DNA from: RGIG8745 sp045576655
GTDB lineage: Bacteria > Bacteroidota > Bacteroidia > Bacteroidales > Bacteroidaceae
NCBI GenBank assembly: GCA_045576655.1
Contig: JAZNGW010000046.1
Span: 1-64,000, forward strand
Length of the DNA stretch: 64,000 nucleotides
Direction of reading: 5' to 3'
Below, in pieces: positions 1-8,013 of this stretch. The notes under the pieces are model-generated. The model was not told the DNA's origin. It searched no databases and worked only from the letters and a program-made list of their open reading frames with translations. How positions within the stretch are numbered: position 1 is the first letter of the stretch; each line of letters begins with the position of its first letter. The translations under genes and the position numbers were made by a program.

Positions 1-21
1 TAGCAAATAACAACCACAAGG

Positions 22-148
22 GTCAACCCAAAACACAACTAAGCAAAAACATAGTCAACTAAATTTAAAACTAATCTTAAACCAAGTCAACCTAAGATAT
101 AAATAAGACGGAAAAGGTCAACCAAATTCGTTAAACCACACTCGAAAC
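22..148. repeat. Degenerate ~32-bp periodic GTCAAC repeat
   Basis: The hexamer GTCAAC begins at 22, 54, 86 and 117, so the steps are 32, 32 and 31 bases. The bases between are A-rich and loosely alike (stretches like AAACTAA and AAACCAAG). No ORF of merit covers it. It could be the decayed end of a tandem repeat that continues left of the window, or chance in A-rich sequence. Confidence 0.35.
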
Positions 149-160
149 ATCACCACACCT

Positions 161-266
161 CGGAGAAAAGTATAAATTAAAGTAATATTCGTACAAATAA
201 TAGTTTTATTTATATAAATATTAGTTTTATTCTTACAAATATAAGTTTTATTTATACTTTTCAGCG
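161..266 (+). repeat. 106-bp 4x21 inverted-end element, copy 1
   Basis: AT-rich element with ends CGGAGAAAAGTATAAAT (left) and the reverse complement of CGCTGAAAAGTATAAAT (right). Between them are four 21-bp units of the form AGTTTTATTTNTACAAATA. Three more copies of exactly 106 bp are at 19721, 32082 and 61753. This copy shares with the 32082 copy a further right-hand flank (GGTCGGGAAGTTTGCACCGA). It lies about 200 bp upstream of the rplM transcription start. It has no coding content; a short ORF that crosses it on the minus strand is a shadow. Confidence 0.9.
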
Positions 267-431
267 GAGGGTCGGGAAGTTTGCACCGAGGAGATGACAA
301 TTTTGGAGAACTCTATCGGCAGAAATGTCTGGAATTAGGGAATTATCATAATTCAGAAGTCCGGACAATAACGTCGAGCGCGCAAAATACCGGCAAATAT
401 TAGCGCATAGCTCAAAAAAAACCGAAAAATC

Positions 432-498
432 ATTGCCACGTCATGGAAAAGTGGTAATTTTGCAAGCCGATTATTATCAAGGGACTCAAAAGAGCCCC
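432..498 (+). promoter_or_regulatory. rplM operon promoter and leader hairpin
   Basis: A Bacteroidetes-type promoter is visible: ATTG at 432-435, a 19-base spacer, then TAATTTTG at 455-462, which matches the TAnnTTTG -7 element. Transcription should start near 469, giving a leader of about 140 nt before rplM. At 481-498 the leader holds a small hairpin, GGGACTC-AAAA-GAGCCCC with one internal mismatch. Ribosomal protein leaders often carry autoregulatory structures, but a role for this hairpin is only a guess. Confidence 0.6.
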
Positions 499-608
499 AT
501 TTTCAGTGTGTAGATAGTGCATCCTTTGTTAGACGGGACCACGGTCTGTGAATCACTGACAGAAGATAAAAACAAATAAGTAGTAACAAACAAATTAAGA
601 TTTAAAGA

Positions 609-1070
609 ATGAACACTTTAAGTTTCAAGACTCACTTCGCAACTAAAGAAGAAGCTCAGAAGGAATGGGTCGTAGTAGACGCAACAGATCAGGTACTCGG
701 TCGTCTCAGCGCAAAGGTTGCAAAGATCTTGCGTGGTAAGTACAAGCCATGCTTCACTCCTAACCAGGACTGCGGTGACAACGTAATCATCATCAACGCA
801 GACAAGATCATCCTCACAGGTAAGAAGATGTCAGACAAGACTTACCTCACTTACTCAGGTTATCCAGGCGGACAGCACAGCTACTCTCCAGCTGACCTCA
901 TCAAGAGACACAAGGGTTACGAGAGAATCGTACGCCACGCAGTTAAGGGCATGCTCCCTAAGGGACTTCTCGGAAGAAAAGTTCTCAAGAACCTCTATAT
1001 CTACGAAGGTGGCGAGCACAAGCACGAAGCACAGAGTCCAAAAACAATTGATATTAACGCATTAAAATAA
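609..1070 (+). CDS. rplM: 50S ribosomal protein L13
   Basis: Ribosomal protein L13 of the large subunit, an early assembly protein that binds 23S rRNA. The 153-residue product shows family features: WVVVDATDQVLGRLSAKVAKIL near the N-terminus (residues about 20-41) and the GMLPKGLLGRKVLKNLYIYEG block near the C-terminus. It opens a four-gene operon with rpsI (14-bp gap), rpsB and tsf. The first half of that order (rplM-rpsI) is nearly universal in bacteria, and continuation into rpsB-tsf is typical of Bacteroidetes. Codon use is strongly biased, as expected for a highly expressed gene. The start has an A-rich upstream region rather than a Shine-Dalgarno site, as is usual in this phylum. Confidence 0.98.
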   Translation: MNTLSFKTHFATKEEAQKEWVVVDATDQVLGRLSAKVAKILRGKYKPCFTPNQDCGDNVIIINADKIILTGKKMSDKTYLTYSGYPGGQHSYSPADLIKRHKGYERIVRHAVKGMLPKGLLGRKVLKNLYIYEGGEHKHEAQSPKTIDINALK

Positions 1071-1084
1071 GATAAATAAGATAT

Positions 1085-1471
1085 ATGGAACAAGTTCATG
1101 CATTAGGCCGCCGCAAGAGCGCCGTTGCCCGCGTATATCTGACTGAGGGTACAGGTAAGATCACTATCAACAAGAGAGACCTTAAGGAATACTTCCCATC
1201 AGAACTCGTACAGTTCGTTGTTAAGCAGCCACTTGCACTCCTCGACGTAGTTGAAAAGTACGACATCAAGGCAAACCTCTACGGAGGTGGTTTCACAGGC
1301 CAGTCACAGGCTCTCCGCCTTGCTATCGCACGCGCATTGGTAAAGATCAATGCTGACGACAAGAAGGCACTTCGCGCAGAAGGATTCATCACACGTGACC
1401 CACGTGCTGTTGAGCGTAAGAAGCCAGGTCGTCCAAAGGCACGCCGCAGATTCCAGTTCAGCAAGCGTTAA
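1085..1471 (+). CDS. rpsI: 30S ribosomal protein S9
   Basis: Ribosomal protein S9 of the small-subunit head, whose C-terminal tail reaches the P-site tRNA. The 128-residue product has the N-terminal ALGRRKSAVARVYL motif, the central GGGFTGQSQALRLAIARAL block, and the basic tail KKPGRPKARRRFQFSKR ending in the conserved SKR. Length is normal for the family. It follows rplM by 14 bp, so the two should be cotranscribed. Confidence 0.98.
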   Translation: MEQVHALGRRKSAVARVYLTEGTGKITINKRDLKEYFPSELVQFVVKQPLALLDVVEKYDIKANLYGGGFTGQSQALRLAIARALVKINADDKKALRAEGFITRDPRAVERKKPGRPKARRRFQFSKR

Positions 1472-1511
1472 TATTCGGGCAATTGTACGAAATTATCGTT
1501 TAGCATCTAAA

Positions 1512-1573
1512 CCTCTGGGATTCACCGCATAAATACATATATAATCGGGACAAGCGGACAGACTACCCAAAGG
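1512..1573 (+). promoter_or_regulatory. Candidate structured leader of rpsB-tsf
   Basis: In the 159-bp gap before rpsB, CCTCTGGG (1512-1519) can pair with CCCAAAGG (1566-1573) with one C-A mismatch. Inside that, CCGC (1525-1528) can pair with GCGG (1553-1556). In several bacteria S2 represses its own rpsB-tsf mRNA through a leader, so this may be an analogous site. No homology to a known leader family was checked. Confidence 0.35.
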
Positions 1574-1630
1574 TTGGTTTAAAACAAACTAAAAAGAAAG
1601 TAAACAAACAAATTAAACAGAAAACAAACT

Positions 1631-2449
1631 ATGTCAAGAACAAGTTTTGATACATTGCTCGCAGCAGGTTGCCACTTCGGCCACCTCAAAAGAAAGTGGA
1701 ACCCAGCTATGGCTCCTTACATCTTCATGGAGCGCAACGGAATCCACATCATTGACCTTCACAAGACAGTTGCAAAAATCGACAACGCAGCTGACGCATT
1801 GAAGCAGATCGCAAAATCAGGAAAAAGAATCTTATTTGTTGCTACTAAAAAGCAGGCTAAAGAAGTTGTAGCTGAGAAAGCTGCAGCAATCAATATGCCT
1901 TACGTTATCGAGCGTTGGCCAGGTGGTATGCTCACAAACTTCCCTACAATCCGCAAGGCTGTAAAAAAGATGGCTAACATCGACAAACTCATGTCTGACG
2001 GAACTTACGACAAGCTCTCAAAGCGTGAGAACCTCCAGATCCGCCGCAAGCGCGCTAAGCTCGAGAAGAACCTCGGTTCTATCGCAGACCTTACTCGCCT
2101 TCCATCAGCACTCTTCGTTGTTGACGTAATGAAGGAGAACATCGCAGTACGCGAAGCTAACCGTCTCGGTATTCCAGTATTCGCTATCGTTGATACAAAC
2201 TCTAACCCAGACAACATCGACTTCGTAATCCCAGCAAACGACGACGCTACAAAGTCAGTAGAGGTAATCCTCGACGCTTGCTGTGCAGCTATCGCAGAAG
2301 GTCTCGAAGAGCGTAAAGCTGAAAAGGTAGACATGGAAGCAGCTGGCGAAAACGAAGGCAAGAAGAAGGGCGGCCGCAGCAAGGCTCGCGCTGAGAAGGT
2401 TGAAGAAGTTGCAGCTGAAGAAGCTGCTGCTCCAGCAGAAGAAGCTTAA
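1631..2449 (+). CDS. rpsB: 30S ribosomal protein S2
   Basis: Ribosomal protein S2, assembled late on the small subunit and required for S1 binding where S1 exists. The N-terminus (LLAAGCHFGHLKRKWNPAMAPYIF) and the ERWPGGMLTNFPTIRKAVKKM and FVVDVMKENIAVREANRLGIPVFAIVDTNS segments are diagnostic. The 272 residues are longer than the roughly 240 of E. coli because of an acidic, Ala/Glu-rich C-terminal tail (from about residue 232). That tail is low-complexity and common in Bacteroidetes. It is followed by tsf, the classic partner. Confidence 0.98.
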   Translation: MSRTSFDTLLAAGCHFGHLKRKWNPAMAPYIFMERNGIHIIDLHKTVAKIDNAADALKQIAKSGKRILFVATKKQAKEVVAEKAAAINMPYVIERWPGGMLTNFPTIRKAVKKMANIDKLMSDGTYDKLSKRENLQIRRKRAKLEKNLGSIADLTRLPSALFVVDVMKENIAVREANRLGIPVFAIVDTNSNPDNIDFVIPANDDATKSVEVILDACCAAIAEGLEERKAEKVDMEAAGENEGKKKGGRSKARAEKVEEVAAEEAAAPAEEA

Positions 2450-2547
2450 TCAGCACTTTCAAAATAACAAGTACGAATATCGCAACACGATTGCGATATT
2501 CTACTTTTAAGACAAAAGAATAATCAAACTCAAAAAAGAACAACAAT

Positions 2548-3540
2548 ATGGCAATTACATTAGCAGAAATAAATGCACTCCGCCAGAAGACACAGGCTGG
2601 TCTTATGGACTGCAAGAAGGCTCTCACAGAGGCTAACGGCGACATGGAGGCAGCAATGGAGATTCTCCGCAAGAAGGGTCAGCTCGTTGCAGCAAAGCGT
2701 TCTGACCGCGAAGCTGCAGAAGGTTGCGTACTCGCAAAGGTTGACGGCAACTTCGGTGCTATGGTAGCACTCAAGTGCGAAACAGACTTCGTTGCAAAGA
2801 ACGCAGACTTCGTTGCACTCGCTAACGCAATCATCGACGCAGCAGTTGCAAACAAGTGCAAGACTCTCGAAGAAGTTAACGCACTTCCTATGGGCAACGG
2901 AACAGTTGCTGACGCTATCACAGAGCGCAGCGGTGTTACAGGCGAGAAGATGGAACTCGACGGCTATGCAGTAGTTGAAGGAGAGCAGATTGTTGCTTAC
3001 AACCACATGGCTCAGAACTTCCTCTGCGCACTCGTTGCATTCAACAAGAACTGCGCTGACGAGTACGCTAAGGGTGTAGCTATGCAGGTTGCTGCTATGG
3101 CACCTATCGCACTCGACGAGTCTGCAATCTCTGAAGAGGCTAAGGCTGCAGAGCTTAAAGCTATCATCGAGAAGACTAAGGAAGACGAAGTTAAGAAGGC
3201 TATCGAAGTAGCTATCAAGAAGGCTGGTATCAACCCTAACCACGTAGACAGCGACGACCACATCTCTTCTAACATCACTAAGGGATACATCACTGAAGAG
3301 CAGGGTGCTCAGGCACGCGAAATCATCGCAACAGTTGGCGAAGAGGCACGTAAGAACCTCAACGACAAGAAGATCGAGATGATTGCTCAGGGCCGTCTCA
3401 ACAAGTACTACAAGGAAGTTTGCCTCCTCAACCAGGCTTACATCGACGACAACAAGATCACTGTTGCTCAGTACCTCCAGAACGCAGACAAGGAGCTTAC
3501 TGTAACAGACTTCAAGCGTTACACTCTCCGCGCTGAGTAA
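2548..3540 (+). CDS. tsf: Translation elongation factor Ts
   Basis: EF-Ts, the cytoplasmic nucleotide exchange factor that regenerates EF-Tu-GTP. The 330-residue product has the N-terminal UBA-like domain with LRQKTQAGLMDCKKALTEANGD, then the core with KCETDFVAKNADF, the signature for EF-Tu contact. The C-terminal part includes QPY-like LLNQAYIDDN and TVAQYLQ. A long ORF on the opposite strand is a by-product of the biased codon use and is not a gene. A strong hairpin terminator follows, closing the operon. Confidence 0.97.
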   Translation: MAITLAEINALRQKTQAGLMDCKKALTEANGDMEAAMEILRKKGQLVAAKRSDREAAEGCVLAKVDGNFGAMVALKCETDFVAKNADFVALANAIIDAAVANKCKTLEEVNALPMGNGTVADAITERSGVTGEKMELDGYAVVEGEQIVAYNHMAQNFLCALVAFNKNCADEYAKGVAMQVAAMAPIALDESAISEEAKAAELKAIIEKTKEDEVKKAIEVAIKKAGINPNHVDSDDHISSNITKGYITEEQGAQAREIIATVGEEARKNLNDKKIEMIAQGRLNKYYKEVCLLNQAYIDDNKITVAQYLQNADKELTVTDFKRYTLRAE

Positions 3541-3571
3541 ATTTCTGAATAAACAGATCAGAATAAAATAT

Positions 3572-3605
3572 AAGCGGGTTCCCACATTGGGAGCCCGCTT
3601 TTTTG
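3572..3605 (+). terminator. Terminator after tsf
   Basis: AAGCGGGTTCCCA-CATT-GGGAGCCCGCTT forms a strong stem followed by TTTTTTG. It sits 30 bp after the tsf stop and just before the convergent ABC ATPase stop at 3624, so it may serve both strands, although the T run favours the plus strand. Confidence 0.9.
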
Positions 3606-3623
3606 TTTGCGAACGGATAGCGC

Positions 3624-4298
3624 CTACATCTCCACAGAGTCAACGATATGCCCATCAAACAAGTTTATCACACGGCTTGCAAACGAGGCGTCACGCTGGG
3701 AGTGAGTAACCATCACCACCGTCGTACCTTCAGCATTCAGTTGGGAAAGCAATTGCATAACTTCATGGCCATTCTTGGAATCCAGATTACCTGTTGGCTC
3801 GTCGGCAAGAATCAGTTTCGGATTAGTTATAACGGCACGTGCAATCGCTACTCTCTGCTGCTGACCACCAGAAAGTTGGTTCGGATAATGCTTTGCGCGA
3901 TGGCTCAACCCCATGCGTCTCAGCATCTCCTCCACCCTTTGCGCACGTTCCTTCTTCGGAACACCCACATACTTCAAAGGAAGTTCAACATTTTGCTCCA
4001 CATTTAGTTCGTCGATCAGGTTAAAGCTCTGAAACACAAAGCCTACCTGCCCTTTACGGATTTGAGTCCTTTCCCTCTCCTTAAGGTCAGCCACCTCTGT
4101 ACCAGCCAGTTTGTACGAGCCTTCACTAGGATTGTCTAACAGACCCAGAATGTTCAGCAGCGTAGACTTTCCGCATCCGGAAGGTCCCATTATTGCCACA
4201 AATTCTCCTACATTCACATTCATTGTTACGCCACCTAAGGCTATGGTCTCCACCTCTTCGGTGCGGAAAACCTTTCTGATGTTGCTTAACTGTATCAT
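3624..4298 (-). CDS. ABC transporter ATP-binding protein (MacB/LolD type)
   Basis: Cytoplasmic ATPase subunit of a MacB/LolD-family ABC transporter that pairs with an FtsX-like permease. The 224 residues contain Walker A GPSGCGKST (about 38-46), the Q-loop FVFQSFNLI, signature LSGGQQQR, Walker B LILADEPTGNLDS and the switch histidine in MVTHS. It is the last gene of the TolC-HlyD-permease-ATPase operon. The 55-bp gap to the permease consists of repeats of GAGTTTTTAAG-like words rather than a promoter. The substrate cannot be told from sequence. Confidence 0.93.
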   Translation of the reverse strand: MIQLSNIRKVFRTEEVETIALGGVTMNVNVGEFVAIMGPSGCGKSTLLNILGLLDNPSEGSYKLAGTEVADLKERERTQIRKGQVGFVFQSFNLIDELNVEQNVELPLKYVGVPKKERAQRVEEMLRRMGLSHRAKHYPNQLSGGQQQRVAIARAVITNPKLILADEPTGNLDSKNGHEVMQLLSQLNAEGTTVVMVTHSQRDASFASRVINLFDGHIVDSVEM

Positions 4299-4353
4299 AT
4301 TTGAGTTTTTAAGTTTTTGAGTTTATAAGTTCTTAAGTTTGTGAGTTTTTGAG
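4299..4353. repeat. Short AAGTTTTTGAG-type simple repeat
   Basis: The gap between permease and ATPase genes is nearly all repeats of the words GAGTTTTTAAG / GAGTTTATAAG / AAGTTTGTGAG. The same class of simple sequence fills other gaps in this window (15345, 17815, 31826, 32400, 36320). Confidence 0.8.
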
Positions 4354-6747
4354 TTATTCGGTCTTTATGCTGTTAATCGGATTGTCATTGGCAACCTTCC
4401 AACTCTGAATTATGACCGTAAGGAGCGTTACACCTCCCACTATGACAAACGATGCTGGGAACAGCCACCAGTGGATTTCCGTACGCTCGGCAAAGTTCTT
4501 CAGCCACTCAGCACCGAAGTACCACGCCACAGGCGCTGACAGGACGAAACTTGCCACTATCAATACCGCATACCTTCTGCAAAGCATTGTTAGCACACCG
4601 CCCACGGTAGAGCCCATGATTTTGCGCAAACCTATTTCCTTACGGCGATACTCCGTTTCAAACATCGTGAGACAGAACACTCCGATGAGCGTTATGAGCA
4701 GACATACTATCGAGAATATCACCACTTGTGAGATAAAGCGGAACTCTTCCTTGTAAGTCTGTTCCAATTGCTGGTCAAGGAAACTTACTCCAATCTCTCC
4801 GTGTCCCTCCACCTCATTCACGCAGTCCTCCAATTGCTTGCGCACAACCGCTCTGTCCGTTCCTGCTGCCACACGTATATTTACGACTGAACCGCCATCC
4901 CAACCATTTTCTTTCATTTTCTCTCCTGGCACAATAAACGCTAACGGTTTGCTTGCATTGTCCTGACGCATAGAGCCGAAGCGCACATTCTCACAGACTC
5001 CAACGACAGGCATGTAGTCCTTCAGCAGCGGTTTATCCATCTCCACCCAGTCCCACTGCTTCCTCGCAGCCTCGTTTATGATACACACATCACCGTCATG
5101 CTCGCTGAAGTCGCGCCCTTCAATTACTTCAATGCCCATAGATCGCAAGTACCTCCAGTCTACCACAAACGCATTGAAAAAAATAGTGTGTTCATCATCG
5201 TGTCGGCCCCACTGCGAATAAAGGTCTCTGGTTCCGATTATATTCTCAGATCTTGAGATAGCCTCAACACCAGGAATTCCCCTCAGCTTCTGCTCTATTT
5301 CGTCAAATCGCTCCACTCTCTCATTGTCCAATACGGTATAGTACAATTGGTCCTTATCGAAACCGTAGTCAGAGTTAAAGATGTAATGGCTCTGCAGGTA
5401 AAGCACACCAATATAGCACACCATGAAGAACGACACCGCCAACTGAAATGCGACAAGCATTGTGCGCAGTCTTTTGCCCTTCGGCGACAGTCCGAACGAG
5501 CCTTTCAGCACAAGAGCTGGAGCGAACGAAGTGACATATACCGAAGGATAAACACCCGAAGCTATACCCAACAGCACACTCACCACAAACGTCCATGCCA
5601 ATATCTGCAAATTATCACTAATGGCTATACTTCCCGTAACGAGTTCTTGCATCTCAGGCATTTCCGCCAGCAAATACGCCATTACCATTCCCACCACACA
5701 CGCGAGCAGGGAAATCACCGTCGTTTCACCAATAAGTTCCATCCTTTGAGTCCAAAGGTCCTTACCAAGAACCCGCCGCGTGTTGACGCTTTTGATACGC
5801 ATCGGACTTTCCGCAAGCGTAAAGTTCAGGAAGTTGATACCTGCCACCACAATTACAAGCAGACAGGCGAGTTCAAGCACAAGCATCATACCCTTGTTGC
5901 CCTTGTCGAAATTGCTATCCAATCCTGAGAAGAATGTTTCGTCTATCGGAGTCAGCCTTGCCTTACGTTTTGACATAAACTCCTCAAAATAGCCCTCGTC
6001 TTCTTCCGAAGGGGCATATTTGAAGGCAAGGTTCCTGTACATCTTGTATTCCGACTCACGAACAAGTTCCTCCACCTCAGCCAAATCCGCATCTTCGCGC
6101 AACTTAATGAAGCATCCGTAGTTCAGGTTGTTAGGTATATCAAAATCCGCATCCTTCCAATAGGTATACATAATGTTGCGTACTGATGAGTTGGCAGGAA
6201 AATCTTCGAAGACTCCGCGTATCAGCGTGCTGTCACCCCCGCCATACATGTAGCGTCCTGCCACCTGCACTTCGCCGAAATAAGTCATAGCCATCGACGC
6301 CGGAATCAGCACACCTTCGCGGTCCTCATCCGTCCACTCCAACTTTCCGTCAAGACATTTTGGCGAGAATGCGGACAGAGGCTTTTGGCAGCCTCGCACA
6401 AACTGGAATGTCATGTCCGACCCGTTTTTCTGGCATTCCCAGTCAAAAGGATACAGCATAAAACCGCTCACAGCCTCAATCTGCGGTATCTGGGCAAGCC
6501 CTTCTATATGCGGACGAGAACAGTAGATGTCATAATTCTGAAAGTCAAAGGATATCGATGTCTGCTCCAGGCGGTAAACCCTTTCATAATCGTCAATGCC
6601 ACGATTGTAGCTACGTCCATAGTCCACCTGAGTCATAAAGATGTAGAACGAGGCGAACGCCACCGTCAGTCCTACGAAGTTCAATGTGCTTGCCAGCTTG
6701 AAGCGGCGACACATGTACCATAAGTTACTAAATATCTCCATATACAT
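4354..6747 (-). CDS. FtsX-like ABC transporter permease
   Basis: Inner-membrane permease of the MacB/FtsX family. The 797-residue product is a double-length form typical of Bacteroidetes. It has an N-terminal membrane segment (about 15-35), a periplasmic MacB core domain, an FtsX transmembrane block (about 285-420), a further membrane segment near 425-445, a second periplasmic domain, and a C-terminal FtsX block with ETEYRRKEIGLRKIMGSTV (about 680-700). It starts 8 bp after the HlyD gene and should be translated with it. An alternative start is two codons downstream (6741). Such permeases act mechanically, coupling ATP use to movement of periplasmic substrate into TolC. Confidence 0.92.
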   Translation of the reverse strand: MYMEIFSNLWYMCRRFKLASTLNFVGLTVAFASFYIFMTQVDYGRSYNRGIDDYERVYRLEQTSISFDFQNYDIYCSRPHIEGLAQIPQIEAVSGFMLYPFDWECQKNGSDMTFQFVRGCQKPLSAFSPKCLDGKLEWTDEDREGVLIPASMAMTYFGEVQVAGRYMYGGGDSTLIRGVFEDFPANSSVRNIMYTYWKDADFDIPNNLNYGCFIKLREDADLAEVEELVRESEYKMYRNLAFKYAPSEEDEGYFEEFMSKRKARLTPIDETFFSGLDSNFDKGNKGMMLVLELACLLVIVVAGINFLNFTLAESPMRIKSVNTRRVLGKDLWTQRMELIGETTVISLLACVVGMVMAYLLAEMPEMQELVTGSIAISDNLQILAWTFVVSVLLGIASGVYPSVYVTSFAPALVLKGSFGLSPKGKRLRTMLVAFQLAVSFFMVCYIGVLYLQSHYIFNSDYGFDKDQLYYTVLDNERVERFDEIEQKLRGIPGVEAISRSENIIGTRDLYSQWGRHDDEHTIFFNAFVVDWRYLRSMGIEVIEGRDFSEHDGDVCIINEAARKQWDWVEMDKPLLKDYMPVVGVCENVRFGSMRQDNASKPLAFIVPGEKMKENGWDGGSVVNIRVAAGTDRAVVRKQLEDCVNEVEGHGEIGVSFLDQQLEQTYKEEFRFISQVVIFSIVCLLITLIGVFCLTMFETEYRRKEIGLRKIMGSTVGGVLTMLCRRYAVLIVASFVLSAPVAWYFGAEWLKNFAERTEIHWWLFPASFVIVGGVTLLTVIIQSWKVANDNPINSIKTE

Positions 6748-6755
6748 TACTTGTT

Positions 6756-8009
6756 TTAGTTTATTTCCAATTTCTCATACTCTTCATAAGCCTCATATCC
6801 GCTCGTGACGACTCTCTCGCCTGCCTCCAAGCCCTCTTCCACCTCGTAGAAGTTCGGATTCTGACGGCCCACTTTAATGTTACGTCTGTAAGCTATCTTT
6901 CCGCTCTTGTCGAGAACAAATATCCAGTTGCCGCCTGTAGTCTGGAAAAATGCGCCTTTCGGAATATAGACCGACTCATCTGCCTCGCCAAGTTCGAGGT
7001 TCACATAATATGTCTGCCCGCTGCGCATCTGCTTAGGGCGCTCGCCGTCAAACTTGAAATCGGTTCTGAACCGCCCTTCCCTCACTTCGGGATACACTTT
7101 TCTCACCACCAAGGTGTATTTCTTTTCGTCGTTCACAAACGTCGCCTTCTGCCCCACAACCACACGGTCTATGTAGTGTTCCGGCATTTCCGCCTGAATC
7201 TTAAAGTCGGAAAGGTCATTGATCTGCCCTATCTTAAATCCAGCCCCTATGCTCTGCCCGAGCGACACATCGAGAAGTCCCAGTTCTCCGTCAATAGCGC
7301 TGCGCACATCCAATTTGTCGCGCCTTTGGTGCACCAGCACCACGTTTTTGCGCATATTGGCAAGGTTATCCTCCATTTGCTCCATCTGCACCGAGCGGTA
7401 GATGCTGTCCTGCTGCAAACGGTCGCCCACAAGGGTACGTTTCTTCTGCGCCAACTCGTAATCCTCCTTCGACTGCAGATAAACCTCCCTGCTTATCAGT
7501 TTCTTGCCATAGAGACGCTCATTCTGCTCGTAGGTGCGCTGTTTGCGCTTCACGTCCATGTCCAGTTGAGCCAGCTCCGTCATATTGCTGAGCAAATCCT
7601 GCTGCATCGCCACCTGAGTGTTGCGCAGAAGGTTCTGCTTTTCAGCCAGTTCAGCCTCAGCATTGAGAATCTGCAAGTCGAGAGCCGAGTTTGACAGGCG
7701 CACAATCACATCGCCCTTCTTCACCATGCTGCCCTCCTCGACAACCTTCTCCAACACGATGCCTCCCTCCTCTGGCGAAACGTGCACCACCTCGATCGGC
7801 ATCACCCTGCCGTTCGTTCGCACATACTCCTTAAACTCCCCCCTCTTCACCTCACTGATGATGATGTCGGCCTTAGCCACACTCAGCGTAGCATCGTGAT
7901 TGCCACACACCAGCCAGCACGCCAGTGCAAGCAAAGCGCATCCTGCCGTTACATATCCCCAGTGCTTGCGCCACGCAAAACCGTTCTTTCTTTCTATCCT
8001 TACATCCAT
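6756..8009 (-). CDS. HlyD/MacA-family periplasmic adaptor
   Basis: Membrane fusion protein linking the inner-membrane transporter to TolC. The 417 residues show one N-terminal membrane anchor (about 16-36), the first lipoyl half (EVVHVSPEEGGIVLEKVVEEG), a long alpha-helical hairpin (about 110-225) rich in Glu/Gln/Leu, the second lipoyl half (VRSAIDGELGLLDVSLGQSI) and beta-barrel/membrane-proximal domains. It is 4 bp from the TolC gene and 8 bp from the permease, so one operon is likely. The family is certain; the exported substrate is unknown. Confidence 0.93.
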   Translation of the reverse strand: MDVRIERKNGFAWRKHWGYVTAGCALLALACWLVCGNHDATLSVAKADIIISEVKRGEFKEYVRTNGRVMPIEVVHVSPEEGGIVLEKVVEEGSMVKKGDVIVRLSNSALDLQILNAEAELAEKQNLLRNTQVAMQQDLLSNMTELAQLDMDVKRKQRTYEQNERLYGKKLISREVYLQSKEDYELAQKKRTLVGDRLQQDSIYRSVQMEQMEDNLANMRKNVVLVHQRRDKLDVRSAIDGELGLLDVSLGQSIGAGFKIGQINDLSDFKIQAEMPEHYIDRVVVGQKATFVNDEKKYTLVVRKVYPEVREGRFRTDFKFDGERPKQMRSGQTYYVNLELGEADESVYIPKGAFFQTTGGNWIFVLDKSGKIAYRRNIKVGRQNPNFYEVEEGLEAGERVVTSGYEAYEEYEKLEIN

Positions 8010-8013
8010 AGTA

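Noticed and set aside
22..148. CRISPR array
   Set aside because: Only a hexamer recurs and there are no conserved repeats of 24 bases or more and no cas genes.
118..300. Short ORF at the left edge
   Set aside because: It is a translation of the 106-bp repeat element; Asn/Thr/Ile repeats reflect the DNA units.
2560..3585. 341-codon ORF on the minus strand opposite tsf
   Set aside because: It mirrors the highly biased codons of tsf, has no family features and no promoter; other long antisense frames in the window are the same kind of shadow.
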